In this document: positions 26,407 to 34,589 of the stretch, in pieces
Numbering within the stretch: position 1 is the stretch's first letter
Layout of the letters: every line of letters begins with the position of its first letter
From: Frateuria_A sp035943815
Lineage (GTDB): Bacteria; Pseudomonadota; Gammaproteobacteria; Xanthomonadales; Rhodanobacteraceae
Length of the DNA stretch: 64,000 nucleotides
Assembly (NCBI RefSeq): GCF_035943815.1
Contig: NZ_DASZBU010000011.1
Coordinates: 9,620 to 73,619 of the forward strand
Direction of reading: 5' to 3'
Translations under genes and position numbers: made by a program
Notes under the pieces: model-generated
Told to the model about the DNA's origin: nothing
Seen by the model: only the letters and a program-made list of their open reading frames with translations
The model's database searches: none

Positions 26407-26676
26407 ATGGCATACCTCGTCGGAGACATCGTGGTGGTCGGTTCCTGGGTGGTTCCCCCGCAAGGCCGCGGCTTCGTGGGGCAGTTCGCCCTGTTGCGCG
26501 CCCAGCCTGGCCTGCCGGTGATCCGCACCGGCACCGTGGATGCGGGCGGGCCGTTCGACGACCTGTTCGAGGCGGCCGAGGCCGGCTGCCAGGCGGGTAT
26601 CGAAGCGGCCAAGGTGCGCCAGGGCGACATCGCGTTGATGCCCATTCCTTATCCGCCCGGTCCCCTGTCGGTCTGA
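26407..26676 (+). CDS. Hypothetical protein, 89 aa
   Basis: Small protein starting MAYLVGDIVVVGSWVVPPQG, with FDDLFEAAEAGCQAGIEAAK in the middle. It may be a compact beta-rich domain followed by a helix. AGGAG at a proper distance supports ATG 26407 rather than 26401. It opens a run of small plus-strand genes. The family is not recognised. Confidence 0.55.
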   Translation: MAYLVGDIVVVGSWVVPPQGRGFVGQFALLRAQPGLPVIRTGTVDAGGPFDDLFEAAEAGCQAGIEAAKVRQGDIALMPIPYPPGPLSV

Positions 26677-26786
26677 CCCCGGCCAAGCTGCTGGCTTTGC
26701 GGGCGAGCGCCGCAGCCATGGACGAGTCTGCTTGCGTTCGCGCGCGCCGGCCGCAAGATCGGCTGACCATCTAAGAGGAACCCGCC

Positions 26787-26996
26787 ATGCAGCACACCCA
26801 TCATGAGCGCACGTTCGAGGACAGCGGCAAGCAGTTCGTGGCCATACTCAACGAGCAGCCCGACGGCCTGCTCAGCGTCACCGTGCGTCTTCCGGACGGC
26901 ACGATGCGCGTGGTGCCCGGCGAGCACTTCGGCGACGAAGACCAGGCGATGGCGGCTGCCAGCTCGTTCGCACACGAGCTGGTGGGGTCCTGCTGA
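26787..26996 (+). CDS. Hypothetical protein, 69 aa
   Basis: The sequence begins MQHTHHERTFEDSGKQFVAI and looks like a small beta-sheet domain (VRLPDGTMRVVPGEHF) with a C-terminal helix. AGAGGAA precedes the ATG. It belongs to the run of small genes at 26.4-27.6 kb, 20 bp before the next one. Role unknown. Confidence 0.5.
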   Translation: MQHTHHERTFEDSGKQFVAILNEQPDGLLSVTVRLPDGTMRVVPGEHFGDEDQAMAAASSFAHELVGSC

Positions 26997-27016
26997 GCAG
27001 TGCCAGCTTCCAGGCC

Positions 27017-27217
27017 ATGACCGACCAGATCGAGCTCGAGGACCTGCTGCACCTGGCCCGCGTGGCTGAGGGGCGCGGCGCCTCGCTACCTGAGCCTGCG
27101 GTGGTGCGATTGATGCGCTGGGGACTGGTCCGGCGCCCAGAGCACGTCTGCGAAGGAGCGCCGGCGCTCGAGCTCACCCCCGAAGGCCTGGCGCGAGTGC
27201 GTTCGAGCGACCAGTAG
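27017..27217 (+). CDS. Small protein with winged-helix-like composition, 66 aa
   Basis: The sequence starts MTDQIELEDLLHLARVAEGR. RLMRWGLVRRPEHV and LELTPEGLARV near the end give the look of a truncated winged helix (L-x-x-x-G-L-V...LT-x-x-G). This is a pattern impression only. It lies in the same small-gene run; function unknown. Confidence 0.5.
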   Translation: MTDQIELEDLLHLARVAEGRGASLPEPAVVRLMRWGLVRRPEHVCEGAPALELTPEGLARVRSSDQ

Positions 27218-27233
27218 CGAACGAAAGGCTCCC

Positions 27234-27407
27234 ATGGTGGCATCGGACCGAGCTCCGGCGCCGACGGCAAGCAAGGCGGGCACGGCCGTTGCCGTGGCGA
27301 TGACCGAGCGCGTGCGGGAACTTCACCGCAGGGGCCTTAGCTTGTCGATGCACAGGACGGGGAAGACGCCGTCAGCACTCGTGTCCATGCCAGAGCCACG
27401 CGCTTGA
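27234..27407 (+). CDS. Possible small gene, 57 aa
   Basis: ATG 27234 follows GAAAGG and encodes MVASDRAPAPTASKAGTAVA, then VAMTERVRELHRRGLSLSMH and a basic tail. It ends in TGA, overlapping the TTG start of the next frame (TTGA at 27404-27407). The coding support is only the ribosome site and the coupling, so the call is weak. Confidence 0.35.
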   Translation: MVASDRAPAPTASKAGTAVAVAMTERVRELHRRGLSLSMHRTGKTPSALVSMPEPRA

Positions 27408-27625
27408 ACGCCAAGCATCTGATCCAGGCCAATGCCAAGACCGAACGGGTCCGCTACGACGGGTTTCGGGCGTTTCTGCTCGGCCGCCAGCCGACCCGGC
27501 GGCTCGCCGACGCCTTCGCGCGGCAGATCGTCTCGCGCGGCGAGCGCGAGCGTTACGGGTATGCGCGGGATGCCGTCGAATCGGCTATCGCGCGGGACTT
27601 CTACTATTGGGTGTGCGAATCCTGA
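27404..27625 (+). CDS. Hypothetical protein, 73 aa
   Basis: Starts at TTG 27404 as (M)NAKHLIQANAKTERVRYDGF and ends DAVESAIARDFYYWVCES. It is helical and charged, with a protein-like composition. The TTG start overlaps the stop of the preceding small frame. No family is recognised. Confidence 0.5.
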   Translation: MNAKHLIQANAKTERVRYDGFRAFLLGRQPTRRLADAFARQIVSRGERERYGYARDAVESAIARDFYYWVCES

Positions 27626-27652
27626 CGCCGCCGGGCAAAACGCAAGGCATGG

Positions 27653-27862
27653 TCAATGACGGCTGCGCGCCAGTTCCGCGGCACGGCGTTGCTCGGCGCG
27701 GCGCCTGTCCTGCGCAGCCATCAACACCTGGCGGCGCGTGGGCGGGACGGCAGGTGCCTCGTCAGGGACGAGGCCAAGGTAGCGTCCAAGCCGGATCGCC
27801 TGCTGGCGCCACTTGGCGGCAGGCCATGAGCTGTGGGTGGTGAATTGTGCGTGGATCGTCAT
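27653..27862 (-). CDS. Hypothetical small basic protein, 69 aa
   Basis: Starts MTIHAQFTTHSSWPAAKWRQ, with PTRRQVLMAAQDRRRAEQRR near the end, a very basic amphipathic helix. AGGA precedes ATG 27862. It converges on the 73-aa gene. It could bind nucleic acid or membranes through the Arg-rich helix, but nothing confirms that. Confidence 0.5.
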   Translation of the reverse strand: MTIHAQFTTHSSWPAAKWRQQAIRLGRYLGLVPDEAPAVPPTRRQVLMAAQDRRRAEQRRAAELARSRH

Positions 27863-28046
27863 ATGCACATCCTGGCCTGGGCTGGCCGTGGCGGCGCGCG
27901 GATCGCCACCTCGGAGCACCAATGTGCAACGGCAGGTGTTAGCTGGCCGTAATGCGCAGGCTATGGCCGCGACGAGGAGGCTGCTGGCCTCGTCGACGCT
28001 GCCCTGACGGCGCCGGCGCGACACTGGGTTTCGGATCAGCAACCGG

Positions 28047-28607
28047 ATGAGTGCCATGGGCGACGAACACGACCAGCGCGGGCGACGCCCGGCCGCAAGC
28101 CCGATGGCGCCTGATGCAGAGGGCAAGACCGCCGGGTCCAACACGCAGAGCCAGGGCGGCATCAGCCGCGAAGTGGCGCAGGCGGCGCGCGAGGATTTCG
28201 ATCCGTCTACCGGCCTGCCCGGCGGGCCACTGGGCCGGGCCGATTCGCCTCGGATGTCGCCCGACCAGGGCGGCGGCAAGACGCCTTCGGACGGCCGTGC
28301 GCACCATGGCTTCAGCGGCGATGACGGCACGCATTTGGCTACCGGCAGCACTGGCACGCCAGCCTCGCGCCAGAGCGGGACCGCGGCCGACCTTGGCGCG
28401 CAGCAGGACCTGCGGCTCCATGCCAGCCCGAGCGATCCGGCCGAGCGCACCACCGGTGGCGACTCGCCCAATCGAGGTGGCATCGCCGGCTCGCCCGGCG
28501 GCCCGACCCGCGTGGCGCCGGCGCGCATGCCTGGCGAGGATGCCGACGAAGGCGTGGTCCAGGGCGGCCAGAGCGGCAACGATGCCCAGCAGGACCAGCA
28601 GATCTGA
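28047..28607 (+). CDS. Disordered Gly/Ser/Asp-rich protein, 186 aa
   Basis: Nearly the whole sequence is low in hydrophobic residues and rich in Gly, Ser, Pro, Asp and Gln (GPLGRADSPRMSPDQGGGKT, for example). It looks like an intrinsically disordered stress protein. Starts at 28047 or 28056 are both possible. No domain is seen. It lies in the small-gene region between the 69-aa and the OmpA-like genes. Confidence 0.5.
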   Translation: MSAMGDEHDQRGRRPAASPMAPDAEGKTAGSNTQSQGGISREVAQAAREDFDPSTGLPGGPLGRADSPRMSPDQGGGKTPSDGRAHHGFSGDDGTHLATGSTGTPASRQSGTAADLGAQQDLRLHASPSDPAERTTGGDSPNRGGIAGSPGGPTRVAPARMPGEDADEGVVQGGQSGNDAQQDQQI

Positions 28608-28844
28608 CATACCGGCGGTGCCGCGTATCGCCTGGCCGTAGGCAAGTCGTGCAGGCGGCGTGTTCATGCTCTGCACATCCGTGAACCGCGCACATCCTCG
28701 ACGCGCTCCGTCCCGGACAAGTCAGGCAAGCGCAAGGTTGTGCGCGGACCGCGGTGCTACGGTCAGACGTTCTGGGCCGGTGCGGCCGGTGGCCTTTTCC
28801 ATGGAGCCGTCCGCCGAGGGCTCGCTAGCGAGGAGAAGGCGCAC

Positions 28845-29459
28845 ATGCTCAATTCGACATTCCGGTGGACTGCCGGGCCGCTGGTGGTGGCGGCGATCGC
28901 CCTGGGCGGCTGCACGCACTACGTCAAGCAGGCGGATTTCGATTCGGCCATCGCCGAACTGCGCGCCAACGACCAGAAACAGCAACAGCAACTGGACTCG
29001 CTGACCCAGGAGATGCAACAGCGCTTCGCCAAGTACGACGCGCAGATCGCGCAGATGGGCGGGCGCGTGCGGCTGGATACCGCCGCGCACTTCGCTTTCA
29101 ACGATGCGTCACTGCGCGACCAGGACAAACCGCTGCTGGACGACTTCGCCAAGGTGATCAGCCAGCACTATCCCGATGCGGTGATCACGGTGGAGGGATT
29201 CGCCGACCCGGCCGGCTCGGCCAGCTATAACCGCCGTCTCGGCGAGCGCCGTGCCAAGGCCGTGCGCGACTATCTCGTGCAGGAGGGTTTGTCGGCCGAT
29301 CACCTGCGTGCGGTGAGCTACGGCGAAGCGGTCAACCGCCAGGTCGAGCGCGGGAAATCACGGGAAGTGGGTGCGGCAAACCGGCGCGTGACGCTGGTGG
29401 TGGATTTTGCCGGCCAGTCGGGTACGGCAGCCGCCCCCACCGGAACAACGACCGGCTAG
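28845..29459 (+). CDS. OmpA-family lipoprotein, 204 aa
   Basis: A lipoprotein signal (lipobox ALGGC, lipid Cys at residue 23) leads into a short coiled coil (LRANDQKQQQQLDSLTQEMQ). An OmpA-like peptidoglycan-binding domain follows (AHFAFNDASLRDQDKPLLDD, VEGFADPAGSASYNRRLGERRAKAVRDYL). The domain should bind peptidoglycan from the outer membrane. AGGAGA precedes ATG 28845. It is Pal-like, but no tol genes are near, so it is not the Pal of the Tol system. Confidence 0.87.
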   Translation: MLNSTFRWTAGPLVVAAIALGGCTHYVKQADFDSAIAELRANDQKQQQQLDSLTQEMQQRFAKYDAQIAQMGGRVRLDTAAHFAFNDASLRDQDKPLLDDFAKVISQHYPDAVITVEGFADPAGSASYNRRLGERRAKAVRDYLVQEGLSADHLRAVSYGEAVNRQVERGKSREVGAANRRVTLVVDFAGQSGTAAAPTGTTTG

Positions 29460-29858
29460 ACGCACGATCCGCCTCGCAGCGGTGGCTTTCGTCGTCGGCG
29501 AGCATGAAGGCCCTTCCCCGCGCGCGTCGGGGAAGGGCATCAGGCCGTGGCCGCCTCGACCAATCCAGGATTTCTACCGGGGGCTGCGGAGCCTCCGGTG
29601 TTCGCCGTGCGAGCTTTCCAGTTGCCGGCTGACGACTCATCGTGGTTCGAAGATGCGTGTGCTCAAGGGCGTCCGGACGCATGCGCGAGGATGATGCAGA
29701 CGTCCCTGCGTAGGACGGGCATGCAGCACCGCAACACTGAATCGATTGCTGTGGAGGAGCCCGTTGACCGATGGCTAAGGGGTTCTTTATGCGCTCGCCG
29801 CTAGGGTGGTAACCGTTCGCCAGCTGGGCGGACTTTTCCCACTCAACAGGAGAACGCC
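29460..29858. other. Intergenic stretch with terminator-like hairpin
   Basis: After the OmpA-like gene, a perfect 10-bp stem (GCCCTTCCCC at 29510-29519 with GGGGAAGGGC at 29529-29538) closes a nine-base loop but has no T-tract. The remainder shows no protein-like ORF and should contain the promoter of the KGG gene. Confidence 0.45.
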
Positions 29859-30050
29859 ATGAGCAACGACAAACGCGGTTTCGCCTCGATGGACGAAGAC
29901 AAGCAGCGTGCAATCGCCAGCAAGGGCGGCAAGGCCGGCGGCGGCGACCACGCCACGCACGAACAGCACGTGCAGGCCGGCAAGCAGAGCAGCGGCGGCA
30001 CGCACGAGCAACATGTCAAGGCGGGCCAGCAGAGCCACAAGAACGACTGA
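29859..30050 (+). CDS. KGG-motif stress-induced protein, 63 aa
   Basis: It has the GsiB/YciG-like motif: RGFASMDEDKQRAIASKGGK. Two imperfect repeats of THEQHVxAGxQS follow (about 33-44 and 48-59). The protein is fully hydrophilic. Such proteins are induced by stress or stationary phase. AGGAGA lies before ATG 29859, and a strong hairpin follows the stop. Confidence 0.85.
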   Translation: MSNDKRGFASMDEDKQRAIASKGGKAGGGDHATHEQHVQAGKQSSGGTHEQHVKAGQQSHKND

Positions 30051-30079
30051 TCACCCCCGTCGCAACTGAGAGCGTGAGA

Positions 30080-30109
30080 GCGAAGGGCGGCCGCAAGGCC
30101 GCCCTTCGC
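30080..30109 (+). terminator. Strong hairpin after the KGG-protein gene
   Basis: GCGAAGGGCGGCC and GGCCGCCCTTCGC form a 13-bp perfect stem with a GCAA tetraloop. It begins 30 bp after the stop codon. There is no T-run, so termination may be partial or the element may protect the transcript. Confidence 0.6.
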
Positions 30110-30200
30110 ATGCGCGCACCGTTGGCTTGCCGGCATTCGACTGGCCGGCTCGTCTATGATCGCTGCGCCGCGGCCCGCGCCGGAAAAAGGGGGAGTAGCG

Positions 30201-30743
30201 ATGAGATCTGTCCATGTCGTGCTGGTTGCAGGCATCCTGCTGGCGGGTTGTTCGCCGGCGGATCCGGGGGACGGCCATCCGGCCGCGCACGCCGCGGCGG
30301 CAGTCCCCGATCGGCCGCTCGACTTGTGCCAGCTGATGCCGCTGGCCGACGTTGCCGGCGTGCTGCAGGCCAACGGCGCCGATACCGTAACCGAGCAGAA
30401 GGCGGGCCCGGGCGGCATGTGCTCCTACCTGCACGTGCCCAGGCCGGGCGACTACCGAGCCAAGCTGCTGATCGACTTCACCCGCATGCCGTCGGCCGGA
30501 CAGGCGCAGGCGGCACTGGCCATGCAGCGGCGCGACTTTGCCGATCGCGGCACCGCGGTGACCGCGATTCCCGGCCTGGGCGACGAGGCCTTCGTGGCCG
30601 AAACCGAAGGCAACGAGGGGCTCAAGCTCCGCGTGGGCCCTTACGTGGGCCAGATCAACCTGGGCATCGAGGGTCGGCCGCCCGCGTCCTTGCGTCCTGC
30701 GGTGCAGGCGCTGGGCAGGCAGGTGGTCGGGCGATTGCGCTGA
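30201..30743 (+). CDS. Lipoprotein of unknown function, 180 aa
   Basis: A lipoprotein signal with lipobox LLAGC (lipid Cys at residue 16) is followed by a Pro/Ala-rich linker and a compact domain starting DLCQLMPLADVAGVLQANGA. The shape (CxLxPxxDVxxxxG..., GMCSYLHV, PGLGDEAFV) resembles DUF3558-like lipoproteins; this is a pattern impression. GGGGGAG precedes ATG 30201. It stands between the KGG gene and a YCII-type gene. Confidence 0.65.
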   Translation: MRSVHVVLVAGILLAGCSPADPGDGHPAAHAAAAVPDRPLDLCQLMPLADVAGVLQANGADTVTEQKAGPGGMCSYLHVPRPGDYRAKLLIDFTRMPSAGQAQAALAMQRRDFADRGTAVTAIPGLGDEAFVAETEGNEGLKLRVGPYVGQINLGIEGRPPASLRPAVQALGRQVVGRLR

Positions 30744-30803
30744 AGCTGCAGGCGTTGCGGCGGGCAGCCATAATCGGCTGCCCCCAGGCCGGTTGGAGCC
30801 GCG

Positions 30804-31190
30804 ATGAAGTTCCTGATGATGATCTACGTCGACGACGCGCTTCTGCAGGCGCTGCCGGAAGGCGAATTCGATTCCATGATGCGCGGCTGCCTGGCTCACG
30901 CCGACGAACTGCGCGAGGCCGGTTGCGTGCTTGGCTCCCAGCAGCTCGAGGCACCAGCCACGGCACGCTCGTTCCGTGTGCGCCAGCAGCGCAGCACGGT
31001 TTTCGACGGACCGTTCGCCGAGACCAAGGAATACCTGGCCGGCTTCAACCTGATCGAGGCGCAGGATATGGACGAAGCCGTGCGTATCGCGCAGACCTTC
31101 CCTTGGGCGCGTATCGGCGCAATTGAAGTGCGCCCGGTGCGCGACATGGATGCGGTGCGCGAGCGCGTCAACGCCCGCGTCGAGGCGTGA
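30804..31190 (+). CDS. YCII-related (DGPF-type) protein, 128 aa
   Basis: The start MKFLMMIYVDD and the DGPFAETKEYLAGFNLIEA motif mark the YciI/DGPF family, a ferredoxin-like dimer of uncertain role, often next to ECF sigma factors. Here no sigma factor is adjacent. A strong terminator overlaps the stop region. It should be cytoplasmic. Confidence 0.85.
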   Translation: MKFLMMIYVDDALLQALPEGEFDSMMRGCLAHADELREAGCVLGSQQLEAPATARSFRVRQQRSTVFDGPFAETKEYLAGFNLIEAQDMDEAVRIAQTFPWARIGAIEVRPVRDMDAVRERVNARVEA

Positions 31191-31196
31191 AAAAAA

Positions 31197-31221
31197 GGCC
31201 GCGCCCTGCGCGGGCGCGGCC
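31197..31221. terminator. Terminator hairpin after the YCII-type gene
   Basis: GGCCGCGCCC and GGGCGCGGCC form a 10-bp stem with a five-base loop. Seven A precede it, giving a T-tract on the minus strand. The polarity of the tract favours termination of minus-strand transcripts, although the plus-strand gene ends here. Confidence 0.6.
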
Positions 31222-31502
31222 AAAGTGGAATCCGACCACTGCCAGATGGATCGGTGCCGGCGGCGGAGGGACCGCGACGGCCTGCGCACGATAGGCGCCA
31301 GCTGTCTCAGGGATTCGGACCGCCCGTCCCGAAACACCGGTGCGGCTCATTCAGGCACCGGCTTCATCGTCTGCCCACATTCCCGAACCGGCCGGGAGGC
31401 CGGCCAGGCGTCTGCACGCAAAGCGCCCGGGCGGCTCACACCCCCTAGACGGGGGGCACGCGCACGATGGCTGCACCATTACTGGCTGCAAGGAGTAAGC
31501 CC
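31222..31502. other. Interval before the DUF3309 gene
   Basis: Together with the terminator it forms a gene-free stretch of about 310 bp. No protein-like frame was found. The last 10-15 bases hold the AAGGAG ribosome site of the DUF3309 gene. Confidence 0.35.
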
Positions 31503-31658
31503 ATGCTGATTACCATCCTGGTCATCCTGGTGATCCTCGCGCTGCTCGGCATGCCGACCTGGGGCTACTCGCGGTCGTGGGGCTACGGGCCCAGCGGCGG
31601 CCTGGGCCTGATCATCGTGATCGTGCTCGTGCTCTGGCTGCTGGGCGTGTTCCACTGA
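31503..31658 (+). CDS. DUF3309-like small membrane protein, 51 aa
   Basis: Two hydrophobic segments (MLITILVILVILALLG and GLGLIIVIVLVLWLLGVFH) flank a polar aromatic loop PTWGYSRSWGYGPSGG, which is the DUF3309 layout. The ribosome site AAGGAG precedes ATG 31503. Such proteins are common in proteobacteria; their role is unknown. Confidence 0.8.
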   Translation: MLITILVILVILALLGMPTWGYSRSWGYGPSGGLGLIIVIVLVLWLLGVFH

Positions 31659-31743
31659 GGCCTGTCCCCGGTTCGACCGGACGACGGCCCGCCTGTACGG
31701 CGCCGTGGGACAATGGGCTTCCCATCCCACGGCGCGCACCACC

Positions 31744-32475
31744 ATGCTGGAACTGATCGGTTTCGACGGCGACGATACCCTCTGGCATAGCGAGGGTTAT
31801 TACCAGGCCGCCGGGGCGGAATTCACCGCCATCCTGGGCCGCTACATCGACGTGACCGATCGCTACGTGCAGGAAGGCATGTTGGCGACCGAGCGGCGCA
31901 ACATGGCCTTGTTCGGCTACGGAGCCAAAGGCATGACGCTGTCGATGGTGGAGACCGCGATCGCCATGACCGACGCGCGCATCGAGGCGCGCGACATCCA
32001 TCGCATCGTGCAACTGGGCAAGTCGGTGCTTGAGCACCCGGTCGAATTGCTGCCCGGCATCCGCGCTGCGGTCGAGGCGGTGGCCGCCACGCACGCGGTC
32101 GTGCTGGTCACCAAGGGTGACTTGTTCCACCAGGAGAAGAAGGTCGCCCAGTCGGGCCTGGCCGACCTGTTCGGGCGCATCGAGATCGTCTCGGAAAAGA
32201 ACGAGGCCACTTATCGCCGCGTGCTGGGCGAATTCGGACTGCAGCCGGCGCAGTTCGCGATGGTAGGCAACTCGCTGCGCTCGGACATCGAGCCGGTGCT
32301 GACGATCGGCGGCTGGGGCGTGCACATGCCCTATCACGTGACCTGGGCGCATGAGCTCGAAACCGGCTTGGACGGCCAGGAGCAGCGACTGGTCAGCATC
32401 GACGGGCCGGCCGGCGTTCCCGCCGCGGTGGCTCGGCTGGATGCGCTGGCCGCCATGTCCGTGGCCGCCGCCTGA
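31744..32475 (+). CDS. HAD-superfamily hydrolase, 243 aa
   Basis: Phosphatase-type HAD enzyme with motif I FDGDDTLWHSEG (nucleophile Asp, DxDxT), motif II VVLVTKGD and motif III/IV region EKNEATY...FAMVGNSLRSDIEPVL. A helical cap domain lies between motifs I and II. It should be cytoplasmic; the substrate is unknown. The PIN-domain gene follows after 7 bp, so the two are probably cotranscribed. Confidence 0.85.
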   Translation: MLELIGFDGDDTLWHSEGYYQAAGAEFTAILGRYIDVTDRYVQEGMLATERRNMALFGYGAKGMTLSMVETAIAMTDARIEARDIHRIVQLGKSVLEHPVELLPGIRAAVEAVAATHAVVLVTKGDLFHQEKKVAQSGLADLFGRIEIVSEKNEATYRRVLGEFGLQPAQFAMVGNSLRSDIEPVLTIGGWGVHMPYHVTWAHELETGLDGQEQRLVSIDGPAGVPAAVARLDALAAMSVAAA

Positions 32476-32482
32476 CAGCGCC

Positions 32483-32962
32483 ATGGCCGCAGGCGCGCCG
32501 CGCGTGGTGCTGGACACCAACGTGTGCCTGGACCTGTTCTTGTTCGATGACCCGCGCTGTGCCGGCATCCGGACGGCGTTGCGCGAGGGTGCGGTCGAGG
32601 CGGTGACCTGTGCCGCCTGCGAGGACGAATGGCGCGAGGTGCTGTGCTATCCGCAACTGGCGCTGGACCCCGGTGCGCGCCGCCGTGCCTCGGTCGCGTT
32701 CGAGGCGTCGGTGCGGCGCCTGCCGGTGACGGACCCGGCGACCGTCGTGCCGCGCTGCGCCGATCCGGGCGACCAGAAGTTCCTCGTGCTGGCCGCGTGC
32801 GCCGGCGCGCGATGGCTGCTCAGCCGCGACCGGGCGCTGCTGGCGCTCAGCCGGCGCAGCCTGCGCCAGTGCGGTTTCGCCGTCGTCGCGCCGCAGGAAT
32901 GGCCCGCGCCCTTTGGCCGTCCGGACGTCCTCGGCTACGGGCTGTCGGCAAAGCCCGTGTAG
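32483..32962 (+). CDS. PIN-domain protein, putative ribonuclease, 159 aa
   Basis: The PIN fold shows VVLDTNVCLDLFLFDD at the start, then ACEDEWREVL in the middle. DPGDQKFLVLAACAGARWLLSRDRALL follows, with the Asp residues of the metal site. This COG1569-like type often stands alone. No antitoxin gene is adjacent, so a toxin-antitoxin role is unlikely or broken. Its end overlaps the convergent gene by 28 bp. Confidence 0.8.
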   Translation: MAAGAPRVVLDTNVCLDLFLFDDPRCAGIRTALREGAVEAVTCAACEDEWREVLCYPQLALDPGARRRASVAFEASVRRLPVTDPATVVPRCADPGDQKFLVLAACAGARWLLSRDRALLALSRRSLRQCGFAVVAPQEWPAPFGRPDVLGYGLSAKPV

Positions 32963-33198
32963 CCTTCGGGAAAGACCGGCGTGCCGTCGTCCTCCAGCGC
33001 CAGCACGGCCGCCAAGGCGTCGCTGGCGGCCTGTTCGGCGCGGGCCTGTTCGCGGAAGCTGCGGTTCTCGCAGATCGCGTAGTACACGGGGAAGCCGCGC
33101 CCCTCGCTCGGCGTCACCGCGAGCCAGGCGGTGTAGCGCGAGCCTTCGGGGCTCGCGCCGGAACGGACGAGATAGCGGTCGAAGTGGCGCTCGGCCAT
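32935..33198 (-). CDS. Hypothetical protein, 87 aa
   Basis: Starts MAERHFDRYLVRSGASPEGS. It is a small alpha/beta protein with AWLAVTPSEGRGFPVYYAIC in the middle and DGTPVFPEGYTGFA near the end. No family is recognised. The C-terminus overlaps the PIN-domain gene. Composition and codon use look normal, so it is probably real. Confidence 0.6.
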   Translation of the reverse strand: MAERHFDRYLVRSGASPEGSRYTAWLAVTPSEGRGFPVYYAICENRSFREQARAEQAASDALAAVLALEDDGTPVFPEGYTGFADSP

Positions 33199-33286
33199 GG
33201 TCGTCGCTCCAATGCGGGAGCCGAAGTATAGCCAGGGGCTTGCGCCGTATCCCCCGCGGCGCTGAAATCGGTGCGAGGTGACTCGA

Positions 33287-33475
33287 ATGCTGACGCCTTG
33301 CCCGGTGACGTGCCCATACTGCGGTGAGCCGATCGAGCTGCTGCTCGATGGATCGGCCGGCGACCAGAGCTATGTCGAGGATTGTCCGGTCTGCTGCCGG
33401 CCGATCGAGGTGCGCGTGACCCTCGATGGCAAGGGAGAACCATCGGCGCAGGTCGCCGGCGAGGCCGAGGGATGA
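33287..33475 (+). CDS. CPXCG-motif cysteine-rich protein, 62 aa
   Basis: Two Cys pairs, CPYCG and CPVCC, give one zinc-binding knuckle, as in the CPXCG-motif small-protein family (TCPYCGEPIELLLDGSAGDQ, then YVEDCPVCCRPIEV). GAGGTG before ATG 33287 supports that start. It is cytoplasmic with an unknown role. Confidence 0.85.
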   Translation: MLTPCPVTCPYCGEPIELLLDGSAGDQSYVEDCPVCCRPIEVRVTLDGKGEPSAQVAGEAEG

Positions 33476-33496
33476 GCCCGCTCTCGGCGTGGCCCC

Positions 33497-34123
33497 TCAG
33501 CCCAGCGTGATCCCCTGCACCGCCAGCGCCTCGCGTGTGCGCGGATCGCTCTCGGCAGTCACCGGGCGGGTGAGCTCCCACAACATACACGCGCGGAACC
33601 CCAGCGCCAGCGCATCCTGCGCGGTCCACAGCACGCACACGTCGCGTGCCAGGCCGCATACGTGCACCTGCGCCACGCCGCGCTCGCGCAGCCAGCCGGT
33701 CAGGCCGGTGGGCGGGCGCGTGCCGCCGGGGCCGTGGTTTTCGCGGAAGGCGCTGTAGGAATCGACCGCCGGGTCGGTGCCCTTGCGCACGACCAGGTCC
33801 AACGGCGTCCAGTCCACCGCCGGGTGCAATGCCGCGCCGGGCGTGCCGGCCACGCAATGCGTCGGCCACAGCGTCTGCGGCTGGCCGTGCAGGGTGATCT
33901 CCTCGAAAGGCAGGCGGCCGTGATGGTTGCTGGCGAAGGAGACATGCTCGCGCGGGTGCCAGTCCTGCGTGGCCACGACGTGCCGGTAGCGCCGCGCGCG
34001 CAGCAAGGCATCGATGCCCGGCAGAATCGCGTCGCCCTCATGGCAGGCCAGCGATCCGCCCGGCATGAAGTCCGGCTGCACATCGACGAGGATCAGCGCG
34101 GTGTCGTGAGGGTACGGGGGCAT
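33497..34123 (-). CDS. pncA: Nicotinamidase, 208 aa
   Basis: Hydrolyses nicotinamide to nicotinate in NAD salvage. Cysteine-hydrolase motifs are clear: ALILVDVQPDFMPGGSLA with the catalytic Asp, VVATQDWHPREHVSFA with metal ligands, and CGLARDVCVLWTAQDAL with the nucleophilic Cys. WPTHCVAGTPGA and VVRKGTDPAVDSYSAF complete the family. The length fits PncA. ATG 34123 gives the standard N-terminus. It diverges from a small membrane protein gene. Confidence 0.93.
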   Translation of the reverse strand: MPPYPHDTALILVDVQPDFMPGGSLACHEGDAILPGIDALLRARRYRHVVATQDWHPREHVSFASNHHGRLPFEEITLHGQPQTLWPTHCVAGTPGAALHPAVDWTPLDLVVRKGTDPAVDSYSAFRENHGPGGTRPPTGLTGWLRERGVAQVHVCGLARDVCVLWTAQDALALGFRACMLWELTRPVTAESDPRTREALAVQGITLG

Positions 34124-34199
34124 CGGTACAGTGTAGTTGCCGGGGCGTCGGCGTGGCCGCGCGGCGCGTGGGGCGCGGGCATAATGCGCAATCACGCCG

Positions 34200-34580
34200 A
34201 TGGATGACTCCATGCACTACGACCAATCCTGGATGGGCTACAGCTGGATCGGCGGGCTCGAGGCCGGGGCGATCGCAGCAGGCGCCGGCGCGCTGCTGTT
34301 TCTGCTGTTCCGCTGGCGCACGCGCGGCACCTGGAGCCATGGCGCGCAGATGGCGTGGGCCTATGTGCTGGGCGTGGCGGTGGCCGCCAGCGGCGACGTA
34401 TCGGACCTGTTCTATTTCAACTACGCGCGGCTGCAATCGATGCAGCTGCTGCGGGTGAAGCTGGCTGAAGTACACGATCCGGACGGCCTGGGCACCCGCG
34501 TGCTGTGCGAGCTGCTGGGCGTGGCGGTCGGGGTGGGCCTGGCCTGGTTCGCCAGCGAGTGGGCGGCTCGGCGCCGGTAA
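34200..34580 (+). CDS. Small membrane protein, 126 aa
   Basis: Three probable membrane segments: AGAIAAGAGALLFLLF, then AYVLGVAVAASGDVSDLFYF, then LLGVAVGVGLAWFASEW. No signature is recognised. It stands alone between divergent pncA and the convergent FAD-protein gene. Function unknown. Confidence 0.6.
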   Translation: MDDSMHYDQSWMGYSWIGGLEAGAIAAGAGALLFLLFRWRTRGTWSHGAQMAWAYVLGVAVAASGDVSDLFYFNYARLQSMQLLRVKLAEVHDPDGLGTRVLCELLGVAVGVGLAWFASEWAARRR

Positions 34581-34589
34581 CGGCGCCAC

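Noticed and set aside
32483..33198. PIN-domain protein with the overlapping 87-aa gene as a toxin-antitoxin pair
   Set aside because: The two genes are convergent, and the small protein lacks an antitoxin DNA-binding pattern.
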